A stretch of 36,933 nucleotides of DNA from JBOFDK01 sp051650305. GTDB taxonomy: Bacteria; Bacillota; Clostridia; Lachnospirales; Cellulosilyticaceae. The notes beneath the pieces were generated by a model. It searched no databases. It was given only the letters and a program-made list of their open reading frames with translations, and was not told the DNA's origin. Shown here in pieces: positions 6,941-16,068 of this stretch. Made by a program: the position numbers and the translations under genes. Each line of letters opens with the position of its first letter. Within the stretch, counting starts at the first letter, position 1. The stretch covers positions 1 to 36,933 of the forward strand of contig JBOFIT010000060.1 in NCBI GenBank assembly GCA_051650305.1, in the 5' to 3' direction.

Positions 6941-7432
6941 ATGATACGGCCATTGGAAATAAAAGATTTAGATACGGTATATTATATCGTAAACGAAAAT
7001 TGGAAAAAGGTATATGTAGAGTATGTTAATGAAGCATTACTCACACAAAAGGGATGTAGTGAGCGAAATAAAAAATTAAAGGAAGATTTTATATCTAATA
7101 GATTGTCAGGATATGTAGTGGAGGAAGATGGAAGAATATTAGGTATGTTGGCATTTGGAAATACGGAGGATATAGATAAAGAAGGAGTTTTTGAGATATG
7201 GTATATCTATGTTGCACAAGACGTCCAAGGTAAGGGTGTTGGGAGTAGTTTACTTTCTTTTGGTGAACAGCAAGCAAGAAATGCAGGGCATAATGAAATT
7301 GTAATATGGGCATTTAAAGAAAATAAACTTGCACTGGCATTTTACGAAAAGCATGGGTATAGAGTAGAAAAAGAAGCCTACTTAGGAGAAGCCTACTTAG
7401 CCTATGGTGTACGACTGCATAAAGAGATATAA
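6941..7432 (+). CDS. GNAT family N-acetyltransferase
   Basis: Acyl-CoA-dependent N-acetyltransferase of about 163 residues. The start at 6941 is chosen because AAGGAG ends 9 nt upstream; the in-frame ATG at 6932 overlaps that site. The protein begins MIRPLEIKDLDTV as GNAT proteins commonly do. Strand beta4 and motif A read IWYIYVAQDVQGKGVGSSLL, with the Q-x-x-G-x-G acetyl-CoA pyrophosphate loop, and motif B ends in NKLALAFYEKHGYRVE. The acceptor substrate cannot be told from sequence. No operon partner is obvious; queG follows after 37 nt and may be co-transcribed. Confidence 0.9.
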   Translation: MIRPLEIKDLDTVYYIVNENWKKVYVEYVNEALLTQKGCSERNKKLKEDFISNRLSGYVVEEDGRILGMLAFGNTEDIDKEGVFEIWYIYVAQDVQGKGVGSSLLSFGEQQARNAGHNEIVIWAFKENKLALAFYEKHGYRVEKEAYLGEAYLAYGVRLHKEI

Positions 7433-7469
7433 TGATAGTAACGAACAACATGATTTAAAAGGAGTACCT

Positions 7470-8459
7470 ATGGCTAATAAGAAAAAAATAGAGGACTTTT
7501 GTAGGTCTCTAGGATTAGATACATTTGGCTTTATACCTTGTAGGACTTTTCAGGAACTACAAGGTTTTTATGAAAAAAGAATACAAGAAGGCACACACAA
7601 TGAGTTCGAAGAAGCAGATGTCTTAAAGCGCATAGATCCTCGGATGTATATGGAAGAAGGAAAGACCCTATTATCCATAGCTTTTCCGTACTGTGATGAA
7701 AAGGCACATAAAGGAAATGCGAACGGTTTTTCTATTTATACCAAGCGTATGGATTATCACAAAGTGGTGAAAAGTTATTTGGATCAAATCTGTGGTTATA
7801 TTGAAGAACTAGGTGGAAAAGCTGTGGGCTTAGTGGATAGTAATGCTCTACCTGAACGGTACATCGCATATCTAGCAGGTGTTGGCTTTATAGGTAAGAA
7901 CAACATGCTCATTACGAAGAAGTATGGTTCTTATGTTTTCTTAGGAGAGATTATCATTAACTTAGAGATAGATTGTGAGGATAGATGTTCTTTTGATGAG
8001 ATACAGGATTATAAAGAATGTGGTATGTGCACCAGATGTATAGGTGAGTGTCCTACAAAGGCTATCAATATGACCAAGAGAAATGCTAACAATTGCTTAT
8101 CTTACCTAACTCAGAAAAAAGAGTTAACTGACCAAGAGATAAGTCTTTTAAAAGGAAATGTATTTGGTTGTGACTTTTGTCAGAAAAGTTGCCCGTATAA
8201 TGAGCAGAGTGCACATACACCCCTGGCGATGTTTGCTACATTAGACTATATGGAAGAGGATGTAGAGTGTTACGCTTCTATGGACAACAAATATTTCAAA
8301 GAAAAAATCAGTAGGACATCTTGTGGATGGCGTGGTAAAAATGTCATCAAGCGTAATGCACTCATTGCAATGAAGTATGAAGGGCAAAAGGTAAGTGGGT
8401 TTAAGGGAGACTCCCCGTATCTGAATAATTATATTGAAAGATTAGAGAATCAGGAATAG
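7470..8459 (+). CDS. queG: Epoxyqueuosine reductase QueG
   Basis: QueG reduces epoxyqueuosine to queuosine at the wobble base of tRNAs with GUN anticodons, using cobalamin and two [4Fe-4S] clusters. Counted from the chosen ATG (329 residues), the ferredoxin-like cysteines are CGMCTRCIGECP (184, 187, 190, 194) and GCDFCQKSCP (234, 237, 241), plus Cys209. The conserved acid lies in VDSNALPER (Asp123). The start follows AAGGAG by 5 nt; a longer in-frame ATG at 7404 lies inside the acetyltransferase gene and has no ribosome site. The C-terminal HEAT-like extension of some QueG proteins is short here. Its proximity to the RNA-repair block, also tRNA-linked, may be chance. Confidence 0.88.
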   Translation: MANKKKIEDFCRSLGLDTFGFIPCRTFQELQGFYEKRIQEGTHNEFEEADVLKRIDPRMYMEEGKTLLSIAFPYCDEKAHKGNANGFSIYTKRMDYHKVVKSYLDQICGYIEELGGKAVGLVDSNALPERYIAYLAGVGFIGKNNMLITKKYGSYVFLGEIIINLEIDCEDRCSFDEIQDYKECGMCTRCIGECPTKAINMTKRNANNCLSYLTQKKELTDQEISLLKGNVFGCDFCQKSCPYNEQSAHTPLAMFATLDYMEEDVECYASMDNKYFKEKISRTSCGWRGKNVIKRNALIAMKYEGQKVSGFKGDSPYLNNYIERLENQE

Positions 8460-8545
8460 TAGATAAAATGTATCTGGAGATACGGATATAAAAAAGTTTA
8501 TATGATATGCTACTCATACAACGAAACAATGAGGAGGCAGAATAA

Positions 8546-8785
8546 ATGAGTTGTGGATGTAGTACAAAATTGACGGACGGCAAGGCAATTGTAGATTTTG
8601 TAAGAGGGAAAGGTAAGGCGGATACGGCGATGCAAGTAAAGCATGAAGTGGCATGTACTTGTGGCAAACCATTTATCATGCAAACAGTGGTACAGGCATG
8701 TCCAATATGTGGTATGACTTATGGTGTGACCCCATGTGGCTCATTAGCAAAGGAAAATATTAAACCTGCAGGCATTGGCTATTAA
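8546..8785 (+). CDS. Small cysteine-rich putative zinc-ribbon protein
   Basis: I do not recognise a named family. The 79-residue protein has seven cysteines: a CGC near the N-terminus, CTCGKP (about 38-43) and CPICGMTYGVTPCG (about 55-68). The CTC...CPIC pairs look like a treble-clef or rubredoxin-like zinc ribbon. A strong GAGGAGG site lies upstream and a stable terminator follows, so it is probably a single-gene unit that is really expressed. No membrane segment or signal peptide is seen. A metal-binding role is an inference from cysteine spacing only. Confidence 0.75.
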   Translation: MSCGCSTKLTDGKAIVDFVRGKGKADTAMQVKHEVACTCGKPFIMQTVVQACPICGMTYGVTPCGSLAKENIKPAGIGY

Positions 8786-8798
8786 GAGAAAAACAAAT

Positions 8799-8842
8799 AA
8801 AAAGCGATAAAAGCCTTAATGTAGGGCTTTTATCGCTTTTTG
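8799..8842 (+). terminator. Rho-independent terminator
   Basis: A long stem AAAGCGATAAAAGCC / GGCTTTTATCGCTTT (8801-8815 with 8825-8839), then TT. The A-run on the 5' side also makes it usable from the minus strand. Confidence 0.88.
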
Positions 8843-8856
8843 TTTGGATCGAAGAA

Positions 8857-8885
8857 TTGACAAGCATACTATAAAAACATAAAAT
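8857..8885 (+). promoter_or_regulatory. Sigma-A-type promoter of the nitroreductase gene
   Basis: TTGACA (8857-8862), a 17-nt spacer and TAAAAT (8880-8885): a perfect -35 and a 5/6 -10, about 37 nt before the start codon. Confidence 0.7.
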
Positions 8886-8922
8886 GAGTTGAAAGACAAA
8901 CTAATGCGTAAGGGAGAAGCAA

Positions 8923-9561
8923 ATGAGTCATTTAGACCTTATATACAATCGTAAAAGCGTAAGAAAATTTAAAGATACCCCAATACCAAAAGATGTACTT
9001 ATAGAAATGGTTAAAGCAGGGACGGAAGCACCCTCACCAAAGCATCAGCAAAACTGGCATTTTGTCGTACTTCAAAATAAAGAAATGATACATGACATGG
9101 CAGAAATCGTAAGAGCGAGTCATGAGAAGATTGGCCAGCTTGCAAAAGATGAAAAAGACTATAAACGTCACATGAGTGTGATTAATTACTATACATGTTT
9201 CAAAGATGCACCAGCAGTTATCGTTGTGTATGCTTGTGATTATAAGATGATCGAATATAAAATTCTAAAAGAAAATAATGCACCTGAAGAAGTGTTAGAA
9301 GTACTCCAGTCAGCACAGTCAGGAGCACAGGGCATAGGTGCAGCAGTAGAAAATATCCTCCTTGCAGCGACAGCGATGGGCTATGGAAGTTGTTATATGA
9401 CTGGGCCTACCCATGCAAAAAAAGAGATAGAAAAGCTTATAGGCTTTCATAAAGAAGGGTATGAACTTATGGCAATGGTTGCTTTAGGTGAAGCTTTAGA
9501 AGATACGCCAGCTAAGCCACCAAGAAAACCATTAGAAGACGTGATGACATTTATAGAGTAA
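8923..9561 (+). CDS. Nitroreductase family oxidoreductase
   Basis: FMN-dependent NAD(P)H oxidoreductase of the nitroreductase superfamily, 212 residues, cytoplasmic. The N-terminus has the family signature NRKSVRKFKDTPI with basic residues that contact the FMN phosphate, followed by EAPSPKHQQNWHFVV. The second half has the AATAMGYGSCYMTGP segment and ends VALGEALEDTPAKPPRKPLED, the usual C-terminal pattern. The physiological substrate is unknown; these enzymes reduce nitro-aromatics, quinones or flavins. The gene has its own promoter and terminator and is monocistronic. The start follows AAGGGAG by 6 nt. Confidence 0.9.
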   Translation: MSHLDLIYNRKSVRKFKDTPIPKDVLIEMVKAGTEAPSPKHQQNWHFVVLQNKEMIHDMAEIVRASHEKIGQLAKDEKDYKRHMSVINYYTCFKDAPAVIVVYACDYKMIEYKILKENNAPEEVLEVLQSAQSGAQGIGAAVENILLAATAMGYGSCYMTGPTHAKKEIEKLIGFHKEGYELMAMVALGEALEDTPAKPPRKPLEDVMTFIE

Positions 9562-9572
9562 TTAAAAAGACG

Positions 9573-9613
9573 AAGCTGAGTTTCCGGAGTAAAAGAGGAA
9601 ACTCAGCTTTTTT
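9573..9613 (+). terminator. Rho-independent terminator of the nitroreductase gene
   Basis: A 13-bp stem AAGCTGAGTTTCC / GGAAACTCAGCTT followed by TTTT. Confidence 0.9.
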
Positions 9614-9677
9614 CGTAAGGTGTACACAATGGACAAAAAAAGAAAGAAAAAATCTACACAAAAAATATTATAAAATA

Positions 9678-9706
9678 TTTAGAAAAATCAGCAAAAGCAC
9701 TATAAT
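9678..9706 (+). promoter_or_regulatory. Promoter of the chitinase gene
   Basis: TTTAGA (9678-9683), a 17-nt spacer and a perfect TATAAT (9701-9706), giving a leader of about 50 nt before the start at 9763. Confidence 0.6.
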
Positions 9707-9762
9707 AGAAATGTACGTATAACCCAAGCTTAGGTGAGGGAAATTTTGAGAGGAGGAAGGAT

Positions 9763-12072
9763 ATGTTTAAGAAAAAACAGTATGTTGCATGGTTACTTAG
9801 TTTAATGATGTTGGTTCTAGGGGTAGCGCCAATGACATTTGCACAAATAATAGATACAGAAGTAACGATGCAAGCAGTACAAAGTACAGAGTGGCAAGCT
9901 TACACGAATTATAAAGTAGGTGATAGCGTTACATATCAAGGTGTAAACTACGCATGTAGACAACCACACCAATCTTTGCCAGGGTGGGAGCCAACTAATG
10001 TACCAGCACTTTGGCTAGTAACAGAAGGTGGAGGTGGCCCGATAGATCCACCAAAACCACCAGATAAGGAAGATGTAACAGCACCTACAGGACTTCAAGC
10101 AGTGGCAAAAAGCACCACGACTATTACTGTAAGTTGGAATGCAGTAACAGGTGCTAAAGGGTATGAATTAGAAATGGATGGACAGGTCGTTCAAGTGAGT
10201 AGCAACAGTTATGAGCATACGGGCCTTGCACCTAATTCAAGTCATCGCTATAAAGTAAGAGTATTACCAAGCGAACAAAACATGAATTACTTATGGAGTA
10301 GCACAGTAAGTGCTAAAACATTAGAAGAACAAGGTCCAATAGATCCAAATACACCAGCTGCATGGGAAGCGGGCAAAGTGTACCATGGTGGCACAAGAGT
10401 AAGCTATGAGGGAGCCATCTACGAAGCGAAGTGGTGGACACAAGGTGAAAAACCAGATCCAAACAACCAATGGGGTGTATGGAAATACATCAGTGGTAGC
10501 GTCCAACCACCAAAAGAAACAGTAGCAGCACCTACAGGGGTTGCGGCAGTAGCTAAGGGCCAAAATGTTATAGAAGTAAGCTGGAATAGTGTAAGTGGTG
10601 TCAGTAGTTACGAGCTTACAGTAGATGGTAAGACAATGACAGTACCATCAAATACCTATACACATGATAATCTTAAAGCAGATACAAGTCATACGTATAA
10701 AGTAAGAGTGGCACCTGTAGATACAGCTAAAGATTATCTATGGAGTAGTACAGTAAGTGCAAAGACAGATGCAATCCCACCAAAAGAAACAGTGCCAGCG
10801 CCAACAGGACTTAAAGCAGTGGCAAATGGTAAAAATGAAATCATTGTTTCTTGGGATGGTGCAGCAACCACAGGCAGCTACGAACTTATGGTAGATGGAA
10901 AAGTGATGAATGTATCAGGCAATACTTATACCCATACAGGACTTGCAGTAGGTAGTAGCCATAAGTATCAAGTGAGAGTGGCGCCAGTCACAGATGCTTT
11001 AGAGTACTTATGGAGTGTAGCAATCTTAGCAAAAACAGAAAGTGAACCAGTGGTTCCAGGAGAAATAGGCGAAAAACTTCTCATTGGATACTGGCATAAC
11101 TTTGATAATGGTTCAACCAATATCAGACTACGTGATATTCCAGCAGAATGGGATGTAGTACAGGTAGCTTTTGGCGAGACCACCACAGATCGTGCAGTAG
11201 TAGAGTTCGCACCTTACAACTGTACAGAAGAAGAGTTTAGACAAGATATTGATTATCTTAATAGTAGAGGTGTAAGAGTTATCCTTTCTCTCGGTGGACA
11301 AAATGGTGTGATTCATATTGATTCACCACAAGATGTGGATAAATTTGTAACTTCTGTATGTGGCCTTATCGATAAATATGGCTTTAATGGTCTAGATGTA
11401 GACGTAGAAAATGGTATTACAGTGGCAGCGGGAGATAAGAACCTTAAAAATCCTGCAACACCAAGACTTAAGTATATGGTAGAAGCCATCAACAAAGTAT
11501 GTGATACCTATGGCGATGATTTCTGGCTAACAATGGCACCAGAAATTGCCTATGTACAAGGTGGTATCGTTGCATTTGGTGGACCATGGGGAGGTTACCT
11601 ACCTATTATTGAAGGTGTAAGACATAACCTTACAATGATTCATGTACAACACTACAACTGTGGAGGCAATGCAGGACTTGATGGTGTGACTTACACTGCA
11701 GGCACAGCAGACTTCCAAGTAGCCATGGCGGAGATGCTTATGCAAGGGTTCTACATTGCAAATGATCCCAATGCATTCTTTGAACCACTTCGTCCCGACC
11801 AAGTAGCTATCGGTATACCAGCAAAACCATCAGCAGCGCCATCAGGAGGCTATATCGCACCAACAGAAATGAAGAAAGCCCTAGATTATCTGATTCACGG
11901 CAAGAGCTATGGTGGGCAATACAAGCTTAAAAACCCAGAAGGTTACAAAGGCTTCCGTGGCGTTATGACGTGGTCTATCAACTGGGACGGTACACAGAAT
12001 AATAGTTTTGCTAAAGCTTATAGAGAGTATTTTGATGCAATGGGCGGCGAACGTCTAAAGCCAATTCAATAA
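9763..12072 (+). CDS. Secreted GH18 chitinase with CBM5/12 and FN3 domains
   Basis: Extracellular chitinase, 769 residues. A signal peptide spans about 1-27 (KKKQ, hydrophobic core, cleavage near TFA-Q). Then come a CBM5/12 chitin-binding module (43-86, WQAYTNYKVGDSVTYQG), FN3 (105-186), a second CBM5/12 (199-243), FN3 (253-335), FN3 (343-424), and a C-terminal GH18 catalytic barrel (437-765). GH18 motifs visible are SLGG (509-512), LDVDVE (544-549, Glu549 the acid/base), MAPE (591-594) and MTWSINWD (735-742). The residue before GLDVDVE is Asn rather than the usual Asp, and the Trp often before Glu is Val. This agrees with a bacterial ChiD-like subgroup. The gene has its own promoter, an AGGAGG ribosome site and a terminator. 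Confidence 0.95.
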   Translation: MFKKKQYVAWLLSLMMLVLGVAPMTFAQIIDTEVTMQAVQSTEWQAYTNYKVGDSVTYQGVNYACRQPHQSLPGWEPTNVPALWLVTEGGGGPIDPPKPPDKEDVTAPTGLQAVAKSTTTITVSWNAVTGAKGYELEMDGQVVQVSSNSYEHTGLAPNSSHRYKVRVLPSEQNMNYLWSSTVSAKTLEEQGPIDPNTPAAWEAGKVYHGGTRVSYEGAIYEAKWWTQGEKPDPNNQWGVWKYISGSVQPPKETVAAPTGVAAVAKGQNVIEVSWNSVSGVSSYELTVDGKTMTVPSNTYTHDNLKADTSHTYKVRVAPVDTAKDYLWSSTVSAKTDAIPPKETVPAPTGLKAVANGKNEIIVSWDGAATTGSYELMVDGKVMNVSGNTYTHTGLAVGSSHKYQVRVAPVTDALEYLWSVAILAKTESEPVVPGEIGEKLLIGYWHNFDNGSTNIRLRDIPAEWDVVQVAFGETTTDRAVVEFAPYNCTEEEFRQDIDYLNSRGVRVILSLGGQNGVIHIDSPQDVDKFVTSVCGLIDKYGFNGLDVDVENGITVAAGDKNLKNPATPRLKYMVEAINKVCDTYGDDFWLTMAPEIAYVQGGIVAFGGPWGGYLPIIEGVRHNLTMIHVQHYNCGGNAGLDGVTYTAGTADFQVAMAEMLMQGFYIANDPNAFFEPLRPDQVAIGIPAKPSAAPSGGYIAPTEMKKALDYLIHGKSYGGQYKLKNPEGYKGFRGVMTWSINWDGTQNNSFAKAYREYFDAMGGERLKPIQ

Positions 12073-12074
12073 CA

Positions 12075-12115
12075 AAAAAATGTGTGGCAAATCCTAAATG
12101 CCACACATTTTTTTT
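12075..12115 (+). terminator. Rho-independent terminator of the chitinase gene
   Basis: AAAAATGTGTGGCA pairs with TGCCACACATTTTT around a 9-nt loop, followed by a T-run. Confidence 0.9.
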
Positions 12116-12195
12116 ATGAAAAATAAGGACAAAGAGGCAACACTGAAAAGGATAAGCATATGATAAAGTATCAATAAAGTGAAGGGTGAATAAAA

Positions 12196-13902
12196 ATGCG
12201 AAACTGGTTAAAGGATAAAGCATTTAAGCGGAATGTAATGAACCTTTTTATAATAACCCAGATGATGCTTATTTTATTGGGAGGCGTAGGCGTTTATGAT
12301 AGCTACCGCAAAATAGCGGATCAAAGAGAAAGAGGTCAGCTACAGATTTATGATAACTTTGAGAGGATAGAAGAAGAGTATCAAAGGAGATATGAGACTA
12401 TTACCAATGACTTACTGTATTTAAGTGAGGCCTATGTGCTTAAAGATTATATAGCATGTCCTACGGAGGAGCACTATCTAAAACTACGAGATGAATGGAT
12501 ACTGTTTTTTAATTATCATACTATTTACGATCAGATATGCTATTTAGACGAAAGTGGTCAAGAAGTTGTAAGGATTAATTATAAGGATGGTAAAGGAGAG
12601 GGGGTAGAACGAGAGCGATTACAGGATAAAGGTGGGCGATACTACTTTGTAGAAAGTATGTGGCTGAAAGAGAAGGAAGTCTATGTATCGCGTATTGATC
12701 TTAATATAGAGAATCAACAAATAGAAGAGCCTATCAAGCCTATGATGCGATTTGCAACCCCTGTTTATACAAGTGATGGAACGCCAAAAGGTGTCGTCGT
12801 TTTTAATTACTATGCCAAACGTTTATTAGATCAACTTCAAGTTTTACAGAGAATGTTTAAAGCGGACTTACAGGTGTTAAATGAAGAGGGGTATTGGCTG
12901 TATCATGGGAATGAACCTGAGTTGTGCTGGGGATTTATGTATGGTGATGTAGAACGTAAGCTAGGCTATCGTAAGCCAGAGCTTATGCGGGAAATCAAGA
13001 TGAGTGCAGGAGAACCCCATACGTATTATGGTGAAGAGGGGGGCGTTTATTATTATAAAAAATTAATGAATAAAAAGATGTCAGGTGAGATGACACCAAA
13101 TCAAGATAAATATCTAATCCTGCTTACCCATATGCCGAATACCATAGATGCTTATAGACATCCTAATTGTTTCATAAGTGCTGTCATGACATTTTTTGAT
13201 GAATACAAGGGAGAAATGCTACTTATATGGTTAGCTAGTTTTTCCATAGTAGTCATAGGCGCTAGCTTTATGACAGTAAGGAAAAAGCAAAAAGTATTAG
13301 AAACGACAATGGATCATTATTATAAGGTGATTTTAGAGATTGTAGAGTTTATGGAAAATGACAATAGTCTAGAGGTGAGGTTGACGAATCATAATTTTGA
13401 TGGGATTCAAAGTGTAGCAGAGAAGTTAGCCCACCAATTAGGGTTAGAAAAACACAAAATAGAAGAGATCAGAAAGTATGCGGCGATTCACGACATTGGG
13501 AAAATCGGCGTCGACCGAGCAATTTTACAAAAACCTGGTAGGCTAAATGAAGAAGAAAGAAAAGAAATGCAACGTCATGTGACCATCGGCGCTAAATTAT
13601 TAGAAAAAGTATTAGGAAAAAGCAATCAAGTAGCTACGAATATAGTGACATATCATCATGAGGCATGGGATGGAACGGGGTATGAATCAAACCTGAAAGG
13701 GGAATGGATTCCCATAGAGGCGAGAATTATAGCTATTGTAGACATTTACGATGCTTTAAGAAGTAAGAGGGCGTATAAAGAAGCATTTTCCCATGAGGAG
13801 GCGATGGAGATTATTAGAAATATGAAGGGCACAAAATTAGATCCTAATGTGGTGGGTGCTTTTGAAGTGCTAAGTAAAGAAATAGAGGCTATTTATGATT
13901 GA
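12196..13902 (+). CDS. Membrane HD-GYP-type phosphodiesterase with extracellular sensor
   Basis: 568 residues. A first membrane segment at about 14-33 and a second at about 339-359 bracket a 300-residue extracytoplasmic region that looks like a Cache-type sensor (PVYTSDGTPKGVVVFNYY, 189-206). The cytoplasmic HD-GYP domain (about 370-565) has HDIGK (432-436) and HHEAWDGTGY (487-496). HD-GYP proteins hydrolyse cyclic-di-GMP. Here the third signature residue is Glu, giving GYE in place of GYP, although the metal-binding His and Asp residues appear intact. Activity is therefore probable but not certain. It lies 57 nt ahead of a second HD-GYP-type gene, suggesting one signalling unit. The ribosome site is AAGGGTG, 7 nt before the start. 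Confidence 0.87.
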   Translation: MRNWLKDKAFKRNVMNLFIITQMMLILLGGVGVYDSYRKIADQRERGQLQIYDNFERIEEEYQRRYETITNDLLYLSEAYVLKDYIACPTEEHYLKLRDEWILFFNYHTIYDQICYLDESGQEVVRINYKDGKGEGVERERLQDKGGRYYFVESMWLKEKEVYVSRIDLNIENQQIEEPIKPMMRFATPVYTSDGTPKGVVVFNYYAKRLLDQLQVLQRMFKADLQVLNEEGYWLYHGNEPELCWGFMYGDVERKLGYRKPELMREIKMSAGEPHTYYGEEGGVYYYKKLMNKKMSGEMTPNQDKYLILLTHMPNTIDAYRHPNCFISAVMTFFDEYKGEMLLIWLASFSIVVIGASFMTVRKKQKVLETTMDHYYKVILEIVEFMENDNSLEVRLTNHNFDGIQSVAEKLAHQLGLEKHKIEEIRKYAAIHDIGKIGVDRAILQKPGRLNEEERKEMQRHVTIGAKLLEKVLGKSNQVATNIVTYHHEAWDGTGYESNLKGEWIPIEARIIAIVDIYDALRSKRAYKEAFSHEEAMEIIRNMKGTKLDPNVVGAFEVLSKEIEAIYD

Positions 13903-13959
13903 GAAGAAAGGGTAGATATGGTAACCTAGTAAAAGGAAAAATGGCATGAGGAGAAACAC

Positions 13960-16068
13960 ATGAATAAAAAGAATGTAGATCGTATGATAAGTGTGATAGG
14001 TGCAGTGCTATTAATGAGCATACTGGGAGCAGGAATGCTGTTTGAAGCGGATCAAATGGTTGCAGATATTATTTATCAAGGGCAACTTAGAGGAGCATCT
14101 AAAGATATTGTTACAATAGGAATTGATGCAAGGAGCATAGAAGAGCTTGGGGCGTGGGGGAGCTGGCCTAGAAGTGTTATTGGTGAGTTGATTTACAAAC
14201 TGAATGAAAGTAAAAGTGGTGCACCAACTGTTATTGGAATTGATATTTTATTTTCAGGTGAAACCACGCTAGATGAAGATAAGTATTTGGCTGATGCAGC
14301 AAACGACTATGATAATATAGTCGTTGCTTCTTCAGCTCATTTAAAGACAGGGGTAAGGGGAGAATTAGAAGTAGATTATCTAGGGGAACCTTACAGTGGA
14401 TTAAAAGAGGTGTCAACACAAGGGCACACTAATATTTTTGCAGATAAAGATGGTGTCATTAGAAGAAGCTTACACAAGATAACTGAAGGGGACGATGTTT
14501 ATTACAGCTTCGCACATGAAGTATATAAGGCTTATATAAAGCATACAGATAAAGGAGAAATCATCCAACCACCACTCGATAGACTTGGGAGGTGGTATAT
14601 TCCTTTTGCCGCTGAAGTAGGAGAGTACTCAAGTGGTGCTTCAGTTATAGAAGTATTAAAAGGCGAAAAAGTACCTTATGTGAAAGATAAAATAGTACTT
14701 ATCGGCTTTGATGTACCGGGTGCCATAGATGCTTATTACACTTCTGTTAATAAAGGTGAAAAAATGATGGGTGTAGAAATCAATGCCAATATCATACAAG
14801 CACTTTTAGAAGGACAGACAAAGCAAGAAGTTCCTTTAGGTATACAGATGTTAGGTGTAGGGGGCATAGGCTATGTATTGTTGATGCTTATTAGAAGATG
14901 TAAGTTGAAAACAGTATCAGGTGTTTTAGTAGTCAGTTGTATAGGATATGGACTTGGTATATGGGGGCTTTATAAGTTAGGGTATATAATAAGGATCATC
15001 TATTTGCCGGTAGTTATAGGCATTGCATATATGATTAAAATCGTTATAACCTACACGAAAGAAAGGCTTGTACGTATAGCAATTTCAAAAAAATTTGAGA
15101 GTTATATAAGAGAATCCAATATAAAATACAGTAAAGATATCAAAGAATTATTAGACTCGTTCATCTATACAATATCGGTGGCTATTGATGAACGTTCACC
15201 GCATACAGCCAATCATACACAAGCAATTGTTCAGTTGATGGATGAGTTTGTAGCGTACTTGAATCAATGTTACAAAGAAGGAAAGTATGAGAAATACTTT
15301 GATGCACAGGATAAAGATGTACTACTTATGAGTGCAGCTGTACATGATATAGGAAAGTTGGTGGTACCACTTAAGGTACTTGAAAAATCCACAAGGCTTG
15401 GCGGCAAACTACCCTATATTGAGCAACGTTTTAAACTTATAGAAACGAGTGTGGAGTTAGCTTTTTGGCAAGGAAAGATAGCTGAAAAACAGTGTGAAGA
15501 AGAAGTAAAAGAAATATTAGACACCTTGGTGTTTATAAAAGAAGTAGATCAGATAGGCTATTTGACAGATGAGATGTTAGAGCGTATACGAATCATAGGT
15601 AGTAGGACTTATATAAATGCTCATAAAGAAACTTATAAGTGGCTAGAAGATGAAGAAGTAGAAATGCTTAGCATACGAAAAGGTACCTTAACAGATAAAG
15701 AAAAACAAAAAATCGAACATCATGTTGACGTTACGTCTAAGTTACTAAAAGGTATCAAATTCAGTGGGGATCTAAAGCGTGTACCAGAAATTGCAGGTAA
15801 TCATCATGAACTTTTAGATGGATCAGGTTATCCACAAGGTTTAAAAGGGGATGCAATAGCAGTAGAAGTGAGAATGCTAACCATACTAGATGTTTTTGAA
15901 GCGCTTACGGCAAAGGATAGACCTTATAAAAAGCCGATGCCGGAGGAGAAGGCTTTTGACATCTTACTTAGTATGGCAGATGAAGGCAAGTTAGATCATG
16001 AACTTATTAAGTTATTACAACAATGCAGACTAGAAAAGAGGAATACAAATGAAGAAGCGATTAAGTAA
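13960..16068 (+). CDS. CHASE2 sensor protein with HD-GYP-type output domain
   Basis: 702 residues. A membrane segment at about 9-28 leads into an extracytoplasmic CHASE2 domain (about 35-285; VTIGIDARSIEELGAWGSWPR is typical), then three membrane helices (about 293-310, 318-337, 343-362), the standard CHASE2 layout. The cytoplasmic part has HTANHT (415-420), HDIGK (462-466) and a canonical NHHELLDGSGYP (614-625). About 110 extra helical residues sit between the HD and GYP halves, where ordinary HD-GYP domains have only a short stretch. CHASE2 is commonly linked to cyclases or kinases; this form would give a cyclic-dinucleotide phosphodiesterase output (inference). The stop overlaps the start of the FecR-domain gene by 20 nt, so the two are translationally coupled. 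Confidence 0.88.
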   Translation: MNKKNVDRMISVIGAVLLMSILGAGMLFEADQMVADIIYQGQLRGASKDIVTIGIDARSIEELGAWGSWPRSVIGELIYKLNESKSGAPTVIGIDILFSGETTLDEDKYLADAANDYDNIVVASSAHLKTGVRGELEVDYLGEPYSGLKEVSTQGHTNIFADKDGVIRRSLHKITEGDDVYYSFAHEVYKAYIKHTDKGEIIQPPLDRLGRWYIPFAAEVGEYSSGASVIEVLKGEKVPYVKDKIVLIGFDVPGAIDAYYTSVNKGEKMMGVEINANIIQALLEGQTKQEVPLGIQMLGVGGIGYVLLMLIRRCKLKTVSGVLVVSCIGYGLGIWGLYKLGYIIRIIYLPVVIGIAYMIKIVITYTKERLVRIAISKKFESYIRESNIKYSKDIKELLDSFIYTISVAIDERSPHTANHTQAIVQLMDEFVAYLNQCYKEGKYEKYFDAQDKDVLLMSAAVHDIGKLVVPLKVLEKSTRLGGKLPYIEQRFKLIETSVELAFWQGKIAEKQCEEEVKEILDTLVFIKEVDQIGYLTDEMLERIRIIGSRTYINAHKETYKWLEDEEVEMLSIRKGTLTDKEKQKIEHHVDVTSKLLKGIKFSGDLKRVPEIAGNHHELLDGSGYPQGLKGDAIAVEVRMLTILDVFEALTAKDRPYKKPMPEEKAFDILLSMADEGKLDHELIKLLQQCRLEKRNTNEEAIK

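Noticed and set aside
7404..7469. Longer N-terminus for QueG from the ATG at 7404
   Set aside because: It overlaps the acetyltransferase gene, lacks a ribosome site, and the ATG at 7470 has AAGGAG at ideal spacing.
9616..9762. Cyclic-di-GMP riboswitch ahead of the chitinase, suggested by nearby HD-GYP genes
   Set aside because: The leader is only about 50 nt after the promoter and lacks the conserved GEMM-type core.
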